Shown piece by piece: positions 35,966 to 43,822 of a DNA stretch of 64,000 nucleotides. The first letter of the stretch is position 1, and each line of letters begins with the position of its first letter. Made by a program: the position numbers and the translations under genes. This DNA comes from Phytoactinopolyspora halophila (lineage in GTDB: Bacteria > Actinomycetota > Actinomycetes > Jiangellales > Jiangellaceae): the NCBI RefSeq assembly GCF_003287285.1, contig NZ_QMIG01000001.1, positions 62,001 through 126,000 of the forward strand. Reading direction: 5' to 3'. The notes beneath the pieces were generated by a model. The model did not search any database. It worked only from the letters and a program-made list of their open reading frames with translations, and was not told the DNA's origin.

Positions 35966-35998
35966 GGAACTAGGCAGGAACTAGATAGGAACTAGGCA
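35966..35998. repeat. Three 11-bp tandem repeats at the MFS gene end
   Basis: AGGAACTAGGC, AGGAACTAGAT, AGGAACTAGGC follow each other with GGAACTAG cores at 35966, 35977 and 35988. The last copy includes the MFS stop codon. CTAG is normally scarce in such genomes, so three in 30 bp is striking. Confidence 0.7.
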
Positions 35999-37551
35999 TG
36001 GCCGTCGTCAGCCGTGTCAGGTTCGTCTTCGTCGCGCCGTTGCACCCGGCGCAGGAAAGTCGCCGCAAGCACGGCAAGACCGGCACAGATGACGGCACTC
36101 AATCCGGCAGCAACGCCGAATCCCCTGGCGAACGCGTCGTGCGCGGCGCCCAGCAGCTGTTCTCCGACGCCATCGGAGACCTGTGCAGCGGCGTCCACGG
36201 CACCCGCCAATGTGTCGTTCGCGGATCCAGCCAGATCGTCGGGAATCTCGGCAGGCACGGAACCCGCCATCTCACGGCTGTAGACGCCGGCAGCGAGGGT
36301 GCCCATGACGGCGATCCCGAGAGCCACCCCCAGCTCGCCGCTGGTCTCCGAAACCGCGGCAGCCGATCCGGAACGCTCCGGCGGGGCGGCACCAACGACG
36401 AGGTCGGTACCGAGCACGATGATCGGCGCGATTCCGAGCTGCGCGACGACAAGTCCCACCACGAGGATCGCCAAACCGGACGACACGTCCACGCGGGACA
36501 TCAGGACGAATCCTGCCGCCGCCACCCCCGCACCGATACCGACGATGTACCCCGGGGACATCCACCGCGTGAGCCTCGGCGTAACCATCGAGCCCGCGGT
36601 CACCGCCAAAGCACCGGGCACGGTCCACAAACCGGCCGCAAGCGGCGAGAGTCCGGATACCATCTGCAGGTATTGGGGATACAGGTACTCCATGCCGTTG
36701 ATCGCGACCATGCCGAACAGCAAGAGCGCAAGCGCCGCGCTGAAGGCACGTGACCGGAACAACTGCACGTCCACCAGCGGGAAGGTCAACGTTCGCTGCC
36801 GCCACACGAACAGCGCACCGGCCACGAGGCCAGCGCAGATCATCAGCAGAACATCTGCCGTCCATCCTTGCCCGGGTATTTCCTTGAAGCCGTAGACGAT
36901 CGGCATGATCGTCGCCATCGAGAGCAGAACGCTGAACAGGTCCAGCCGCGCCGGACCGGGATTGCGGTGCTCGGGCAGCGATCTCGGCGCTGTCACCACC
37001 ACGATCGCCATAACGGCGGCACCGGGGAGGAAGACCGCGCCCCACCAGAACGTGCTCAACAGCGCGCCGCCGGCCAGCGGGCCGATGGAAACGCCGACGG
37101 ACATGGTCGTGACCCACAGGCCGATGGCCCGGGCGCGGCGGCGCGCATCAGGGAAGATGACGGTTATCAGGGCAAGTGTGGACGGCATCAGGGTCGCGCC
37201 GGCGAGACCGAGCAGGGCGCGGGCCACGATGAGCATTTCCGCCGTCGTGGAGTAAGCCGCCACGAGCGAGGCAACGGCGAAGGCGGCCGCCCCGATCACG
37301 AGAAACCGTCGACGGCCGAGCCGATCGCCGAGGGTTCCCATCGTGACGAGGAAGCCGGCGATCAGGAATCCGTACACGTCGGTGATCCAGAGGAGCTGGG
37401 TGGCGCCGGGTTGAAGGTCGGCGCTCATGTGCGGCACGGCCAGGAACAGCACGCTGATGTCCATGGTCACGACGAGTGTTGGCAGGAGCAGCACGGGCAA
37501 GCTGAACCAGGTGCGCCACGTCGTCGATGTTGAGAGTCCTTCGGAAGGCAT
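35992..37551 (-). CDS. MFS drug efflux transporter, DHA2 (14-helix, EmrB/QacA-like)
   Basis: 519 residues from ATG 37551. About 14 membrane helices. The motif-A region GTLGDRLGRRRFLVIG, motif-B/C regions ARALLGLAGATLMPSTLALI and GLWVTTMSVGVSIGPLAGGALL, and VVTMDISVLFLAVPHM in helix 1 are DHA2 hallmarks. It exports cationic drugs or dyes by proton antiport. It diverges from a MerR-type regulator over 56 bp containing a 24-bp inverted repeat. The probable -10 is so close to the ATG that the mRNA may be nearly leaderless. Confidence 0.95.
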   Translation of the reverse strand: MPSEGLSTSTTWRTWFSLPVLLLPTLVVTMDISVLFLAVPHMSADLQPGATQLLWITDVYGFLIAGFLVTMGTLGDRLGRRRFLVIGAAAFAVASLVAAYSTTAEMLIVARALLGLAGATLMPSTLALITVIFPDARRRARAIGLWVTTMSVGVSIGPLAGGALLSTFWWGAVFLPGAAVMAIVVVTAPRSLPEHRNPGPARLDLFSVLLSMATIMPIVYGFKEIPGQGWTADVLLMICAGLVAGALFVWRQRTLTFPLVDVQLFRSRAFSAALALLLFGMVAINGMEYLYPQYLQMVSGLSPLAAGLWTVPGALAVTAGSMVTPRLTRWMSPGYIVGIGAGVAAAGFVLMSRVDVSSGLAILVVGLVVAQLGIAPIIVLGTDLVVGAAPPERSGSAAAVSETSGELGVALGIAVMGTLAAGVYSREMAGSVPAEIPDDLAGSANDTLAGAVDAAAQVSDGVGEQLLGAAHDAFARGFGVAAGLSAVICAGLAVLAATFLRRVQRRDEDEPDTADDGHA

Positions 37552-37563
37552 GCGGAAACGGTA

Positions 37564-37587
37564 GACTCTCACATCAATGTCAGAGTC
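37564..37587. promoter_or_regulatory. MerR-type operator in the divergent MFS/merR promoter
   Basis: GACTCTCACAT (37564-37574) and ATGTCAGAGTC (37577-37587) form a 24-bp inverted repeat with one mismatch. On the minus strand TTGACT (37584-37589) is followed after 19-20 bp by CTACCG/TACCGT, the overlong -35/-10 spacing typical of promoters that MerR-family proteins activate by untwisting. This fits control of the MFS gene by the MerR protein encoded at 37608. Confidence 0.72.
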
Positions 37588-37607
37588 AACCTCAATCTGG
37601 AGCGCGC

Positions 37608-37994
37608 ATGCGAATCGGCGAGCTCTCCCGGCGCACCGGCGTCAGCGAGCGGCTACTGCGGTATTACGAGGAGCAGGGCCTGCTGCACCCCTATCGGCGC
37701 CCGTCTGGCTACCGCGAGTACGACGAAAGCGACATCGCGACGGTGAGCCGTATCCGCACCCTCCTAGCTGCCGGCCTCACCACCGCCATCATCGCCGAGG
37801 TACTTCCTTGCCTGGGTGAAGACGAGAAGCATCTCGCACCGATCTGTTCCGAGACGGCAGAGCACCTGCACCGCCACCGGACGCAGATCGACGAGTGCAT
37901 CGCCGAGCTCCAGACCGCGCGCCGCATGCTGGATGCGATCATCACCGGCGCTGCACGAGAGCACGCGCCCACAACCGCCGACACCACGCCCTGA
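37608..37994 (+). CDS. MerR-family transcriptional regulator
   Basis: 128 residues from ATG 37608 (GGAG 6 bases upstream). N-terminal winged helix MRIGELSRRTGVSERLLRYYEEQGLLHPYRRPSGYREYDESDIATV is classic MerR. A coiled-coil dimerisation helix follows (ETAEHLHRHRTQIDECIAELQTARRMLDAII). Two Cys residues (in LPCLGE and PICSE) lie near the effector region. It probably activates the divergent MFS efflux gene in response to a drug or oxidant. Confidence 0.95.
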   Translation: MRIGELSRRTGVSERLLRYYEEQGLLHPYRRPSGYREYDESDIATVSRIRTLLAAGLTTAIIAEVLPCLGEDEKHLAPICSETAEHLHRHRTQIDECIAELQTARRMLDAIITGAAREHAPTTADTTP

Positions 37995-38064
37995 TCACCA
38001 TCGGCCACGACGGCTCACCGAGTGGCGACGGCGCCAGCCCTGCGGCACCTTCCCGGCCGCTGGC

Positions 38065-38703
38065 CTAGTCTTTTCTGCCGGTCAGGGCCAGCCCGACTCC
38101 GAGCCCGACCATCGTGAGCCCGGCCGCGCCGCCCACCAGCTCCAGGCGCCGCGCCGAACGCGCGAACCAGGCGCGAACCGCGCCGGCTGTCACGCCCCAG
38201 ACGGAATCGCAGGCCAGCGCGATCAATGTGAAGATCGCCCCGAACGTCAGCATCTGCAAGGCGGGGCTGCCTGCTTGCGGCTCGACGAACTGGGGCAAGA
38301 CGGCAGCGAAGAAGACGGCCGACTTGGGGTTGGTCACGCTGACGACGAAGCCCTCCCACCACGTCCGCCGGTCGCTGACCACGCTGGTGTCTGCGTTGAA
38401 CGCCGAATGCAGCGCGTGCCGCTGCCGGAAGGCCCGAACTCCCAGGTACACGAGGTATGCCGCCCCAGCCATCTTGACGATGGTGAAGGCCAGCGCGGAC
38501 GTTCGCACGATCGCGCCGATGCCGACGGCTACGGCGACGGCCAGCGCGAAACTCCCCACCGCTCCTCCGACGACAGTGAGCAGTGCGGCCCGCCGGCCAT
38601 ACGCCAGTGCCCGGCTGACGACGAAGAGCACCGTGGGGCCAGGAATGGCGATCAGGACGACGGCGGCCGTCGCGAAGGTGAGCAGCGAGCTGGTGCCGGG
38701 CAT
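38065..38703 (-). CDS. LysE/RhtB-family amino-acid exporter
   Basis: 212 residues, six membrane helices. The family signature is at the start (LTFATAAVVLIAIPGPTVLFVVSRALAYGRRAALLTVVGGAVGSF), followed by YLVYLGVRAFR and FVVSVTNPKSAVFFAAVLPQFV. It exports amino acids such as threonine or homoserine derivatives; the substrate is unknown. Convergent with the merR gene. Confidence 0.93.
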   Translation of the reverse strand: MPGTSSLLTFATAAVVLIAIPGPTVLFVVSRALAYGRRAALLTVVGGAVGSFALAVAVAVGIGAIVRTSALAFTIVKMAGAAYLVYLGVRAFRQRHALHSAFNADTSVVSDRRTWWEGFVVSVTNPKSAVFFAAVLPQFVEPQAGSPALQMLTFGAIFTLIALACDSVWGVTAGAVRAWFARSARRLELVGGAAGLTMVGLGVGLALTGRKD

Positions 38704-38779
38704 TCCCTCATGTTAGACGACCCGCCGGAGCCCGGCACCCGGATTATCCGCGCGCCACTGGTCACCCATGCACAGCTGG

Positions 38780-39520
38780 TCATCCACGCGCAGCCGGCCA
38801 GGGCCGCAGCTCCGGCAGATCCACCGGCTGCCCGTCGCGCGCGGCCTTCGGCATCTGTCGCGGCTGCCGGCCCGCCAGCCACAACGCCACGTCTCGAATC
38901 GGGCCCCGTACCACGAGCCAGCCCGTCTCGTCATCGGCGACGCTCGCGGGCGGGAACCGCCACGGCGCGGAATCGTCCGGGCGCAGCTCGACGTATCCGC
39001 CAGCGGGCAGGCGAGGCGTCAGGAAGTCGAACAGGTGCCGGCAGAAGTCCTCGCTCCAGCTCTCGACATCGACTCCGAGGTCGACGTCGAGCAGGTGGAT
39101 ACGGATCTCGCGCCACCACATCAGGGCGACGTCGGTGACCGTGCCCTCGCGGAACGTCACCGGTTGTTCCCACATCGGTGAACCGCTTTCCGGCCAGGCG
39201 GCGGCCAGGCGTTCGAGCATGCGCACGACGCGCTGCTGGTGATCCGCCAAACCCAGGGCGGAGTCGGCTTCGATGGCGGAGTCTCGCGCCGCGCGGCCCC
39301 CATCGTAGAACTCGACGAGTTCACCACGGGCCGCGTACTCGACCTGCCGGGCAGCGGCGTCACCGACATTCGTCAGGTGCGCCAGCACGTGCGCTCTGCT
39401 CCAGGCAGGCAGGGCGGACGGTTCGCGCAGCTGCGTCTCGCTCATGGTGCCGACGACGTCACCCAGGGTCGATCCTGCTGCACGGCAATCGTCGATGATT
39501 TTGTCAAGTCCAGGTCTCAT
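38780..39520 (-). CDS. Maleylpyruvate isomerase-family (DinB-like, mycothiol-linked) protein
   Basis: 246 residues from ATG 39520, overlapping the pdxH stop as ATGA. The N-terminal four-helix DinB/MDMPI domain has the signature SALPAWSRAHVLAHLTNVGDAAARQVEYA with a metal-type His, and MWWREIRIHLLDVDLGVDVESW carries the other His. A C-terminal MDMPI_C-like segment follows (GYVELRPDDSAPWRF...GPIRDVALWLAGR). Members use mycothiol as cofactor in isomerisation or thiol transfer. Reaction here unknown; co-transcribed with pdxH. Confidence 0.82.
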   Translation of the reverse strand: MRPGLDKIIDDCRAAGSTLGDVVGTMSETQLREPSALPAWSRAHVLAHLTNVGDAAARQVEYAARGELVEFYDGGRAARDSAIEADSALGLADHQQRVVRMLERLAAAWPESGSPMWEQPVTFREGTVTDVALMWWREIRIHLLDVDLGVDVESWSEDFCRHLFDFLTPRLPAGGYVELRPDDSAPWRFPPASVADDETGWLVVRGPIRDVALWLAGRQPRQMPKAARDGQPVDLPELRPWPAARG

Positions 39521-40164
39521 GGCCACAGCCTCACCTTCTGCCAACCCTCGCCGTCCCGGTCATAACGCAACCGAACGTGTGCGCGGTCGTGTGACGCCTG
39601 CCAGAACTCCACGGCGGACGCTCGTATCCGGTAAAGGGTCCACGACGACTCGACGTGCCCCGGCTCCTCCTCGATTCGTTCCCGCGCCGCAGCCAGCGCC
39701 TCGGTGACGTCGCCGGGATTAGCCAGCCGCTCGCTCTGCCCACCGACCAGCGCCGCGGCACGAGAGCCCGCCGAACGGGCCAGAAAGTCACGGGCGCTGG
39801 CATCCGCATCCATCGCGGACGCCACACCCTCGACACGCACCTGCCGGCCTCGCTGCGCCCAGAACACGGACAGCGCCACACGTGGATTCGCCGCGATGTG
39901 ACGCCCTTTCGGGCTGTCCGCCCGGCTGGCGACATACCAACCGGACTCGTCGTATTCCTTCAGGATGAGCACGCGCGCCGACGGCTGACCACCTGGGTCG
40001 ACGGTGCAGAGGGTTACCGCATGGGGCGCAGGAACCCCCGCCGCGACGGCGTCGTCCAACCAGGCGCGAAACAGCAACGCCGGTTCCTCAGGCGTCTCCT
40101 CCGGATCGAAGGCGGGGAGAACGTCCGGGAACACGGGCAGCGCGCGCAGTTCAGAGGGTTGCAC
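39517..40164 (-). CDS. pdxH: Pyridoxamine 5'-phosphate oxidase
   Basis: 215 residues. FMN-binding split-barrel with the PNPOx signatures PHAVTLCTVDPGGQPSARVLILKEYDESGWYVASRADSPKGRHIAANPRVALSVFW and the C-terminal dimerisation motif ending in VRLRYDRDGEGWQKVRLWP (other PdxH proteins end RLxP). It oxidises PNP/PMP to pyridoxal phosphate, the cofactor used by several enzymes in this window (CysM, threonine dehydratase). An FMN-dependent relative with altered substrate cannot be excluded. Confidence 0.85.
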   Translation of the reverse strand: MQPSELRALPVFPDVLPAFDPEETPEEPALLFRAWLDDAVAAGVPAPHAVTLCTVDPGGQPSARVLILKEYDESGWYVASRADSPKGRHIAANPRVALSVFWAQRGRQVRVEGVASAMDADASARDFLARSAGSRAAALVGGQSERLANPGDVTEALAAARERIEEEPGHVESSWTLYRIRASAVEFWQASHDRAHVRLRYDRDGEGWQKVRLWP

Positions 40165-40355
40165 GGAACCGCACTATACCGGCCGGCTCGGCCCGCAAAG
40201 GCGCCAGCACGGGGGCGTACGGGCCTGGCCCGACGAGAACGTACCCACCCGTAGGTGAACATTCCAGAATCATTCGGACGGAGCTCAGCACTTTCGCCAT
40301 GACGAGGAGTATGACATCCTCCACATACTGTGCACGACTCGACGTCAGGAGCGTG

Positions 40356-41390
40356 ATGACCGTGGCTTCTACGCGGATACGCAGGCTCGCCGCCACCGTC
40401 ACCGTCACGAGCCTCACCGGCCTGATGCTGTCCGTCCAACCTGCCACTGCCGAAGCCCCGGCGCCAATCCCGGATAACCCGGCAGACAAGGACGCCGCCG
40501 GCCCCATGATCATGGACGATGAGGCCACCGCCGACGAGTTGAAACGCGCGAACGCCTGGGTTCCGCAGAGCCAGCAGCTCCAGTTTGGCGCAGAGCCGTT
40601 GAGCTACGTTGAGGACGCGGCGGCCCGGGCCGCGAGCGAGGCCAGCTGCAGCGTCAGCGACAACGCCGCCACGGCACTGGTGATCGCCATGACGTGGCCG
40701 GAGGTCGCACCGAGCGGTGAGCCGCCGTCACCGATGACGCTGTCTCGCTACGACACCCAATCCAGCCTGGGGGATCCCCAGAACCGGGCATCCGGCCTCT
40801 GGTTCCATCCAGGCATAGGCATGTGGCAGCTCGATTCAGCCGGGCTCGGAACGAACGTCACAGCAGGCGAAGCGATCGACTCCAAGCTCGCAGCGGAACG
40901 GATGGCACCGTTCATCGTCGGCAAGTACTGCGATCGCATCAACTCCGGCGCCAGCGCCGCCGCCGCGCGCTCGCACGCCTGGACCGACTGGGTCGCCTGC
41001 AACGACGGAGCATGCGAGGACACGTACCAGCGCGCCCTCTCCGGCGTCACACCGGTGGAAGGTGTCGGCCGGTACGGCGGGGCGGATATGCGTCGATGCT
41101 GGTATCAGGGTGCCGCGCACGATTGCGTATTCGTCGACCCGGCGAACGCGCGAGGCGCGGATTGGTGGGCTTCCCCCAGCGGCGGCCGCTCGCCACTCGC
41201 CGCCCCCTTCTACGTCATCCGCCTCGACACGTCGCCGACGACGGAGCTGCGCTACTGGCTGTCCGGAGATTCCGGCGCGAACACCGACGTCGAGGCCAGA
41301 AGGCCCTTCGGATCGAACGCCCGAGGGGGATTGACCTGGTCGAACGGGCCTGGGCTGTGCGACATGACAGAGCAGCGCGGCGACTGCTGA
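40356..41390 (+). CDS. Secreted protein of unknown function
   Basis: 344 residues from ATG 40356 (AGGAGCG just upstream). Signal peptide about 1-34 (basic start, LAATVTVTSLTGLMLSVQPATA). The mature part has seven or more Cys, probably disulphide-linked. It contains GLWFHPGIGMWQLDSAGLGTNVTAGEAIDSKLAAERMAPF, faintly like the substrate-groove segment of lysozyme/transglycosylase folds, and an acidic-start region ADELKRANAWVPQSQQLQFG. No family was recognised with confidence. The GIGMWQLD resemblance is only a lead. Stand-alone gene facing away from pdxH. Confidence 0.7.
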   Translation: MTVASTRIRRLAATVTVTSLTGLMLSVQPATAEAPAPIPDNPADKDAAGPMIMDDEATADELKRANAWVPQSQQLQFGAEPLSYVEDAAARAASEASCSVSDNAATALVIAMTWPEVAPSGEPPSPMTLSRYDTQSSLGDPQNRASGLWFHPGIGMWQLDSAGLGTNVTAGEAIDSKLAAERMAPFIVGKYCDRINSGASAAAARSHAWTDWVACNDGACEDTYQRALSGVTPVEGVGRYGGADMRRCWYQGAAHDCVFVDPANARGADWWASPSGGRSPLAAPFYVIRLDTSPTTELRYWLSGDSGANTDVEARRPFGSNARGGLTWSNGPGLCDMTEQRGDC

Positions 41391-41589
41391 CAAAAAGGAC
41401 GTGTATATCGTTCCCCCTCGGAGTATCGTATACATCATGTGATCGTTCCTGAGCGCTGCAGCGTCTCGTCGACGCCGAGCGCCTTCACAGCCGCCCCGTC
41501 CATCGAGCATCGGCCCTGCAGCCGCGCTCATGGCACGCGCCACGATGTGGCCCGGCTGCCCGTGCTCACAAGCATCTCAGGAGGTCATC

Positions 41590-41778
41590 ATGACAGTCCC
41601 GTCGGACCGTTCACTCCCGCCACACGATCCAGCGCCGCTCAATCGCGCTGCCCGGCGCGCGGAGAAGAAGGGAAAGCGCACGTCCGCGCAACGGGCCGTC
41701 ATGCCCAAGAAGGATCAGACGAAGCGGAGTCAGGTTCTCGCCCAGCGCCGGGACCAGGGCCGGCGCGGCAACAAGTAG
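41590..41778 (+). CDS. Small basic hypothetical protein
   Basis: 62 residues, very rich in Arg and Lys (NRAARRAEKKGKRTSAQRAVMPKKDQTKRSQVLAQRRDQGRRGNK), no Cys and no hydrophobic segment. AGGAGG 5 bases before ATG 41590 and a strong terminator hairpin 18 bp after the stop support a real gene. The composition suggests nucleic-acid or ribosome binding, but that is inference. Confidence 0.65.
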   Translation: MTVPSDRSLPPHDPAPLNRAARRAEKKGKRTSAQRAVMPKKDQTKRSQVLAQRRDQGRRGNK

Positions 41779-41795
41779 GACTCGCCGGGCGACGT

Positions 41796-41844
41796 GCCGG
41801 CCGGGGTTCGTTCAGCACCCTCTGACGTACCGACCCCGGCCGGC
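41796..41844. terminator. Bidirectional terminator hairpin between the small basic gene and NUDIX gene
   Basis: GCCGGCCGGGGT (41796-41807) pairs perfectly with ACCCCGGCCGGC (41833-41844), loop 25 bases, between two convergent stops (41778 and 41864). Confidence 0.75.
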
Positions 41845-41863
41845 GACGGCTCACCGCTCGGGC

Positions 41864-42346
41864 CTATCCCGGATCGGACGTATCGAACCCGTAGGCGAGG
41901 ACCGGAGGAACGTGACCCGCGCGCACGTGCTCCAGCACGAGCAGCTCGTGTGGAACGACGGGGTGCGGCAACGCATCAAGGGCAAACCACTGCAGGTCAG
42001 CTGCCTTATCCGGTTCGACGAGGTAGGGCTCACCGCGCCATCGCCGGCATTCGAAGAAGAAGTCGACACGTTGATCGATCGGTGCGCCACCGGTACGCGT
42101 CCGGTGCATCACGCACAACGACGTGAGCTCGTGCACCTCGACAGTGACACCAACCTCTTCGGCCACTTCCCGGCACGCCGCATCGAAGACCGACTCGCCA
42201 TCCTCGACGTGCCCGGCGGCAGCGACAGCCCAGTAGCCGTCCATGAATCCCGTGTCCTTACGCAGCTGCAACAACACCCGCCCTGCGCCGTCGTCGCGAC
42301 GCATCACGACATACGCGGCGGGGACCAGGCGAAACCGATCAACCAC
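41864..42346 (-). CDS. NUDIX hydrolase
   Basis: 160 residues from GTG 42346 (AGGGTCGG upstream; the frame stays open further but without similarity). The Nudix box is complete: G, five residues, E, seven residues, REVAEEVGV, starting GHVEDGE. The core reads VPAAYVVMRRDDGAGRVLLQLRKDTGFMDGYWAVAAAGHV. It cleaves nucleoside-diphosphate-linked compounds such as oxidised dNTPs or sugar nucleotides; the substrate is not predictable. C-terminal VEPDKAADLQWFALDALPHPVVPHELLVLEHV is typical of this subgroup. Confidence 0.92.
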   Translation of the reverse strand: MVDRFRLVPAAYVVMRRDDGAGRVLLQLRKDTGFMDGYWAVAAAGHVEDGESVFDAACREVAEEVGVTVEVHELTSLCVMHRTRTGGAPIDQRVDFFFECRRWRGEPYLVEPDKAADLQWFALDALPHPVVPHELLVLEHVRAGHVPPVLAYGFDTSDPG

Positions 42347-42549
42347 GCTGCCGACCCTACTGCCAGATGCCGGCGAACCCGCCACGTGCGCACCGTGCGC
42401 GTCGCTCTCCTCCCCAGGAGGCACGGCGTGTCGGCGATTCGTCCGTACGCAGGAGACCAGCAACCATACCGCGAGCCCAGGGAACGGTGACTCCGTGCGG
42501 GTACCCTCGACCTGCAATCTTCAGGGCCATCACGACGAGAGGAGCCACA

Positions 42550-43254
42550 GTGGTCGACAGCTCGCCCGACCACAGCAGCCGGGTCACCGAGCGTTCGGCA
42601 GCCGCACTCGCATTGCTCTTCGGCGGCTTTCCCATCGCCGGAGCCCTGATCGGCTGGCTGCTGACGCCGCTGGCCTCCTGGCTGGTCACCCTGCCGTGGG
42701 CGCCGTTGCAGGGTCCGGCGGAGCTGCTCGAGTCCCTGCCACAACCGCAGGTCACCATCGGCGCGATCGTCGTCGGGATCATCGCCGGTGCCGTCCTCGG
42801 CGCGGTGGGGCTCCACGAGGCACTCACCATCGACATCTCCTCCGGGAGGGTAGTGCTCACCCGCGGCGGCGACGTGCAACGAATCGACGGCAGCCACGTG
42901 GCCGTCGCCTTCCTGACCGGAAAGCACCTCGTCCTGCTGGACAGCGCGACCCGCGAACTCGCCCGCGCGAAAACCGACCTCAAAGCCGGCGACCTGGAGC
43001 CTGCGTTCCGGGCGCACGGCTACTCGTGGGCGGCCGACGATCCGCATCGCGACGACTACGAGCGCTGGGTCGAAGACCTTCCCGACCTTCCCATCGGCGC
43101 CGATGCCCTGTTCAAGGCGCGACAGCGCGCTCTCGATTCGGGCGACGGCGACGACGCCGAGGAGCTGCGGGCCGAACTGGCCAAGCTGGGCATCGTGGTA
43201 CGGGACGTGAACAAGCGCCAGTACTGGCGCCTGGTCCGGGACACGTCCGGCTGA
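42550..43254 (+). CDS. YqeB-family membrane protein
   Basis: 234 residues from GTG 42550 (AGGAG 6 bases upstream). Two membrane helices with a loop (AALALLFGGFPIAGALIGWLL...WLVTLPWAPLQGPAELLESLPQPQVTIGAIVVGIIAGAVLGAVG) precede a cytoplasmic domain that ends in GDDAEELRAELAKLGIVVRDVNKRQYWRLV. The PWAPLQGP loop and this C terminus match the actinobacterial YqeB family as I remember it. Function unknown; sits 49 bp ahead of the KhtT-like gene. Confidence 0.8.
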   Translation: MVDSSPDHSSRVTERSAAALALLFGGFPIAGALIGWLLTPLASWLVTLPWAPLQGPAELLESLPQPQVTIGAIVVGIIAGAVLGAVGLHEALTIDISSGRVVLTRGGDVQRIDGSHVAVAFLTGKHLVLLDSATRELARAKTDLKAGDLEPAFRAHGYSWAADDPHRDDYERWVEDLPDLPIGADALFKARQRALDSGDGDDAEELRAELAKLGIVVRDVNKRQYWRLVRDTSG

Positions 43255-43303
43255 CCTTCTCCCAGCGTCCCTTTCACCAGCGCCGACGGCACCTGTCCTG
43301 GTA

Positions 43304-43810
43304 ATGTCGCATACCGTGGGTGTACGCCTCGAACGAACCGACCTTCCGGGCATCGGCGTCCGCCACGAGCTCGTCACCTCCTCGGGAGAGCGCGTGGGGA
43401 TCGTCGCGCACCACGACGGCCGCCGCGACGTCGTGGTGTTCGACAAGGAAGACCCGGATGCGTGTCTGTACTCCATCCAGCTGGCCGACGACGAGGCCGC
43501 CGCGCTGGCGGACATCCTCGGCACGTCGATCATGCTGAGCCAGCTCTCCGAGGTCGGCAGCCACGCCCACGGGCTACTCACCGAGCAGCTCACCATTCCC
43601 GCCGACTCTCCGTATGTCGACCGCCCGCTTGGCGAGACCCGAGCCCGGGTGCGCACCGGCGCCTCGGTGGTCGCGATCCTCCGGGATCAGGACGTGATCA
43701 CCTCTCCGGGGATCGACGTGACACTGCGCCAGTCGGATATCATCGTCGCCGTCGGCACGCGGCACAATCTTGATCAGCTCGCCAGCCTCTTCGCAGGGAC
43801 GTCGGAGTAA
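43304..43810 (+). CDS. KhtT-like regulatory subunit of a K+/H+ antiporter (TrkA-C domain)
   Basis: 168 residues. N-terminal half with VGVRLERTDLPGIGVRHELVTSSGERVGIVAHHDGRRDVVVFD as in KhtT proteins. C-terminal RCK_C/TrkA_C domain from about residue 95 (IPADSPYVDRPLGETRARVRTGASVVAILRDQDVITSPGIDVTLRQSDIIVAVGTRHNLDQL). It gates the antiporter encoded 12 bp downstream, probably by binding a nucleotide or sensing pH/K+. Confidence 0.93.
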   Translation: MSHTVGVRLERTDLPGIGVRHELVTSSGERVGIVAHHDGRRDVVVFDKEDPDACLYSIQLADDEAAALADILGTSIMLSQLSEVGSHAHGLLTEQLTIPADSPYVDRPLGETRARVRTGASVVAILRDQDVITSPGIDVTLRQSDIIVAVGTRHNLDQLASLFAGTSE

Positions 43811-43822
43811 CGCGAACGTTCC

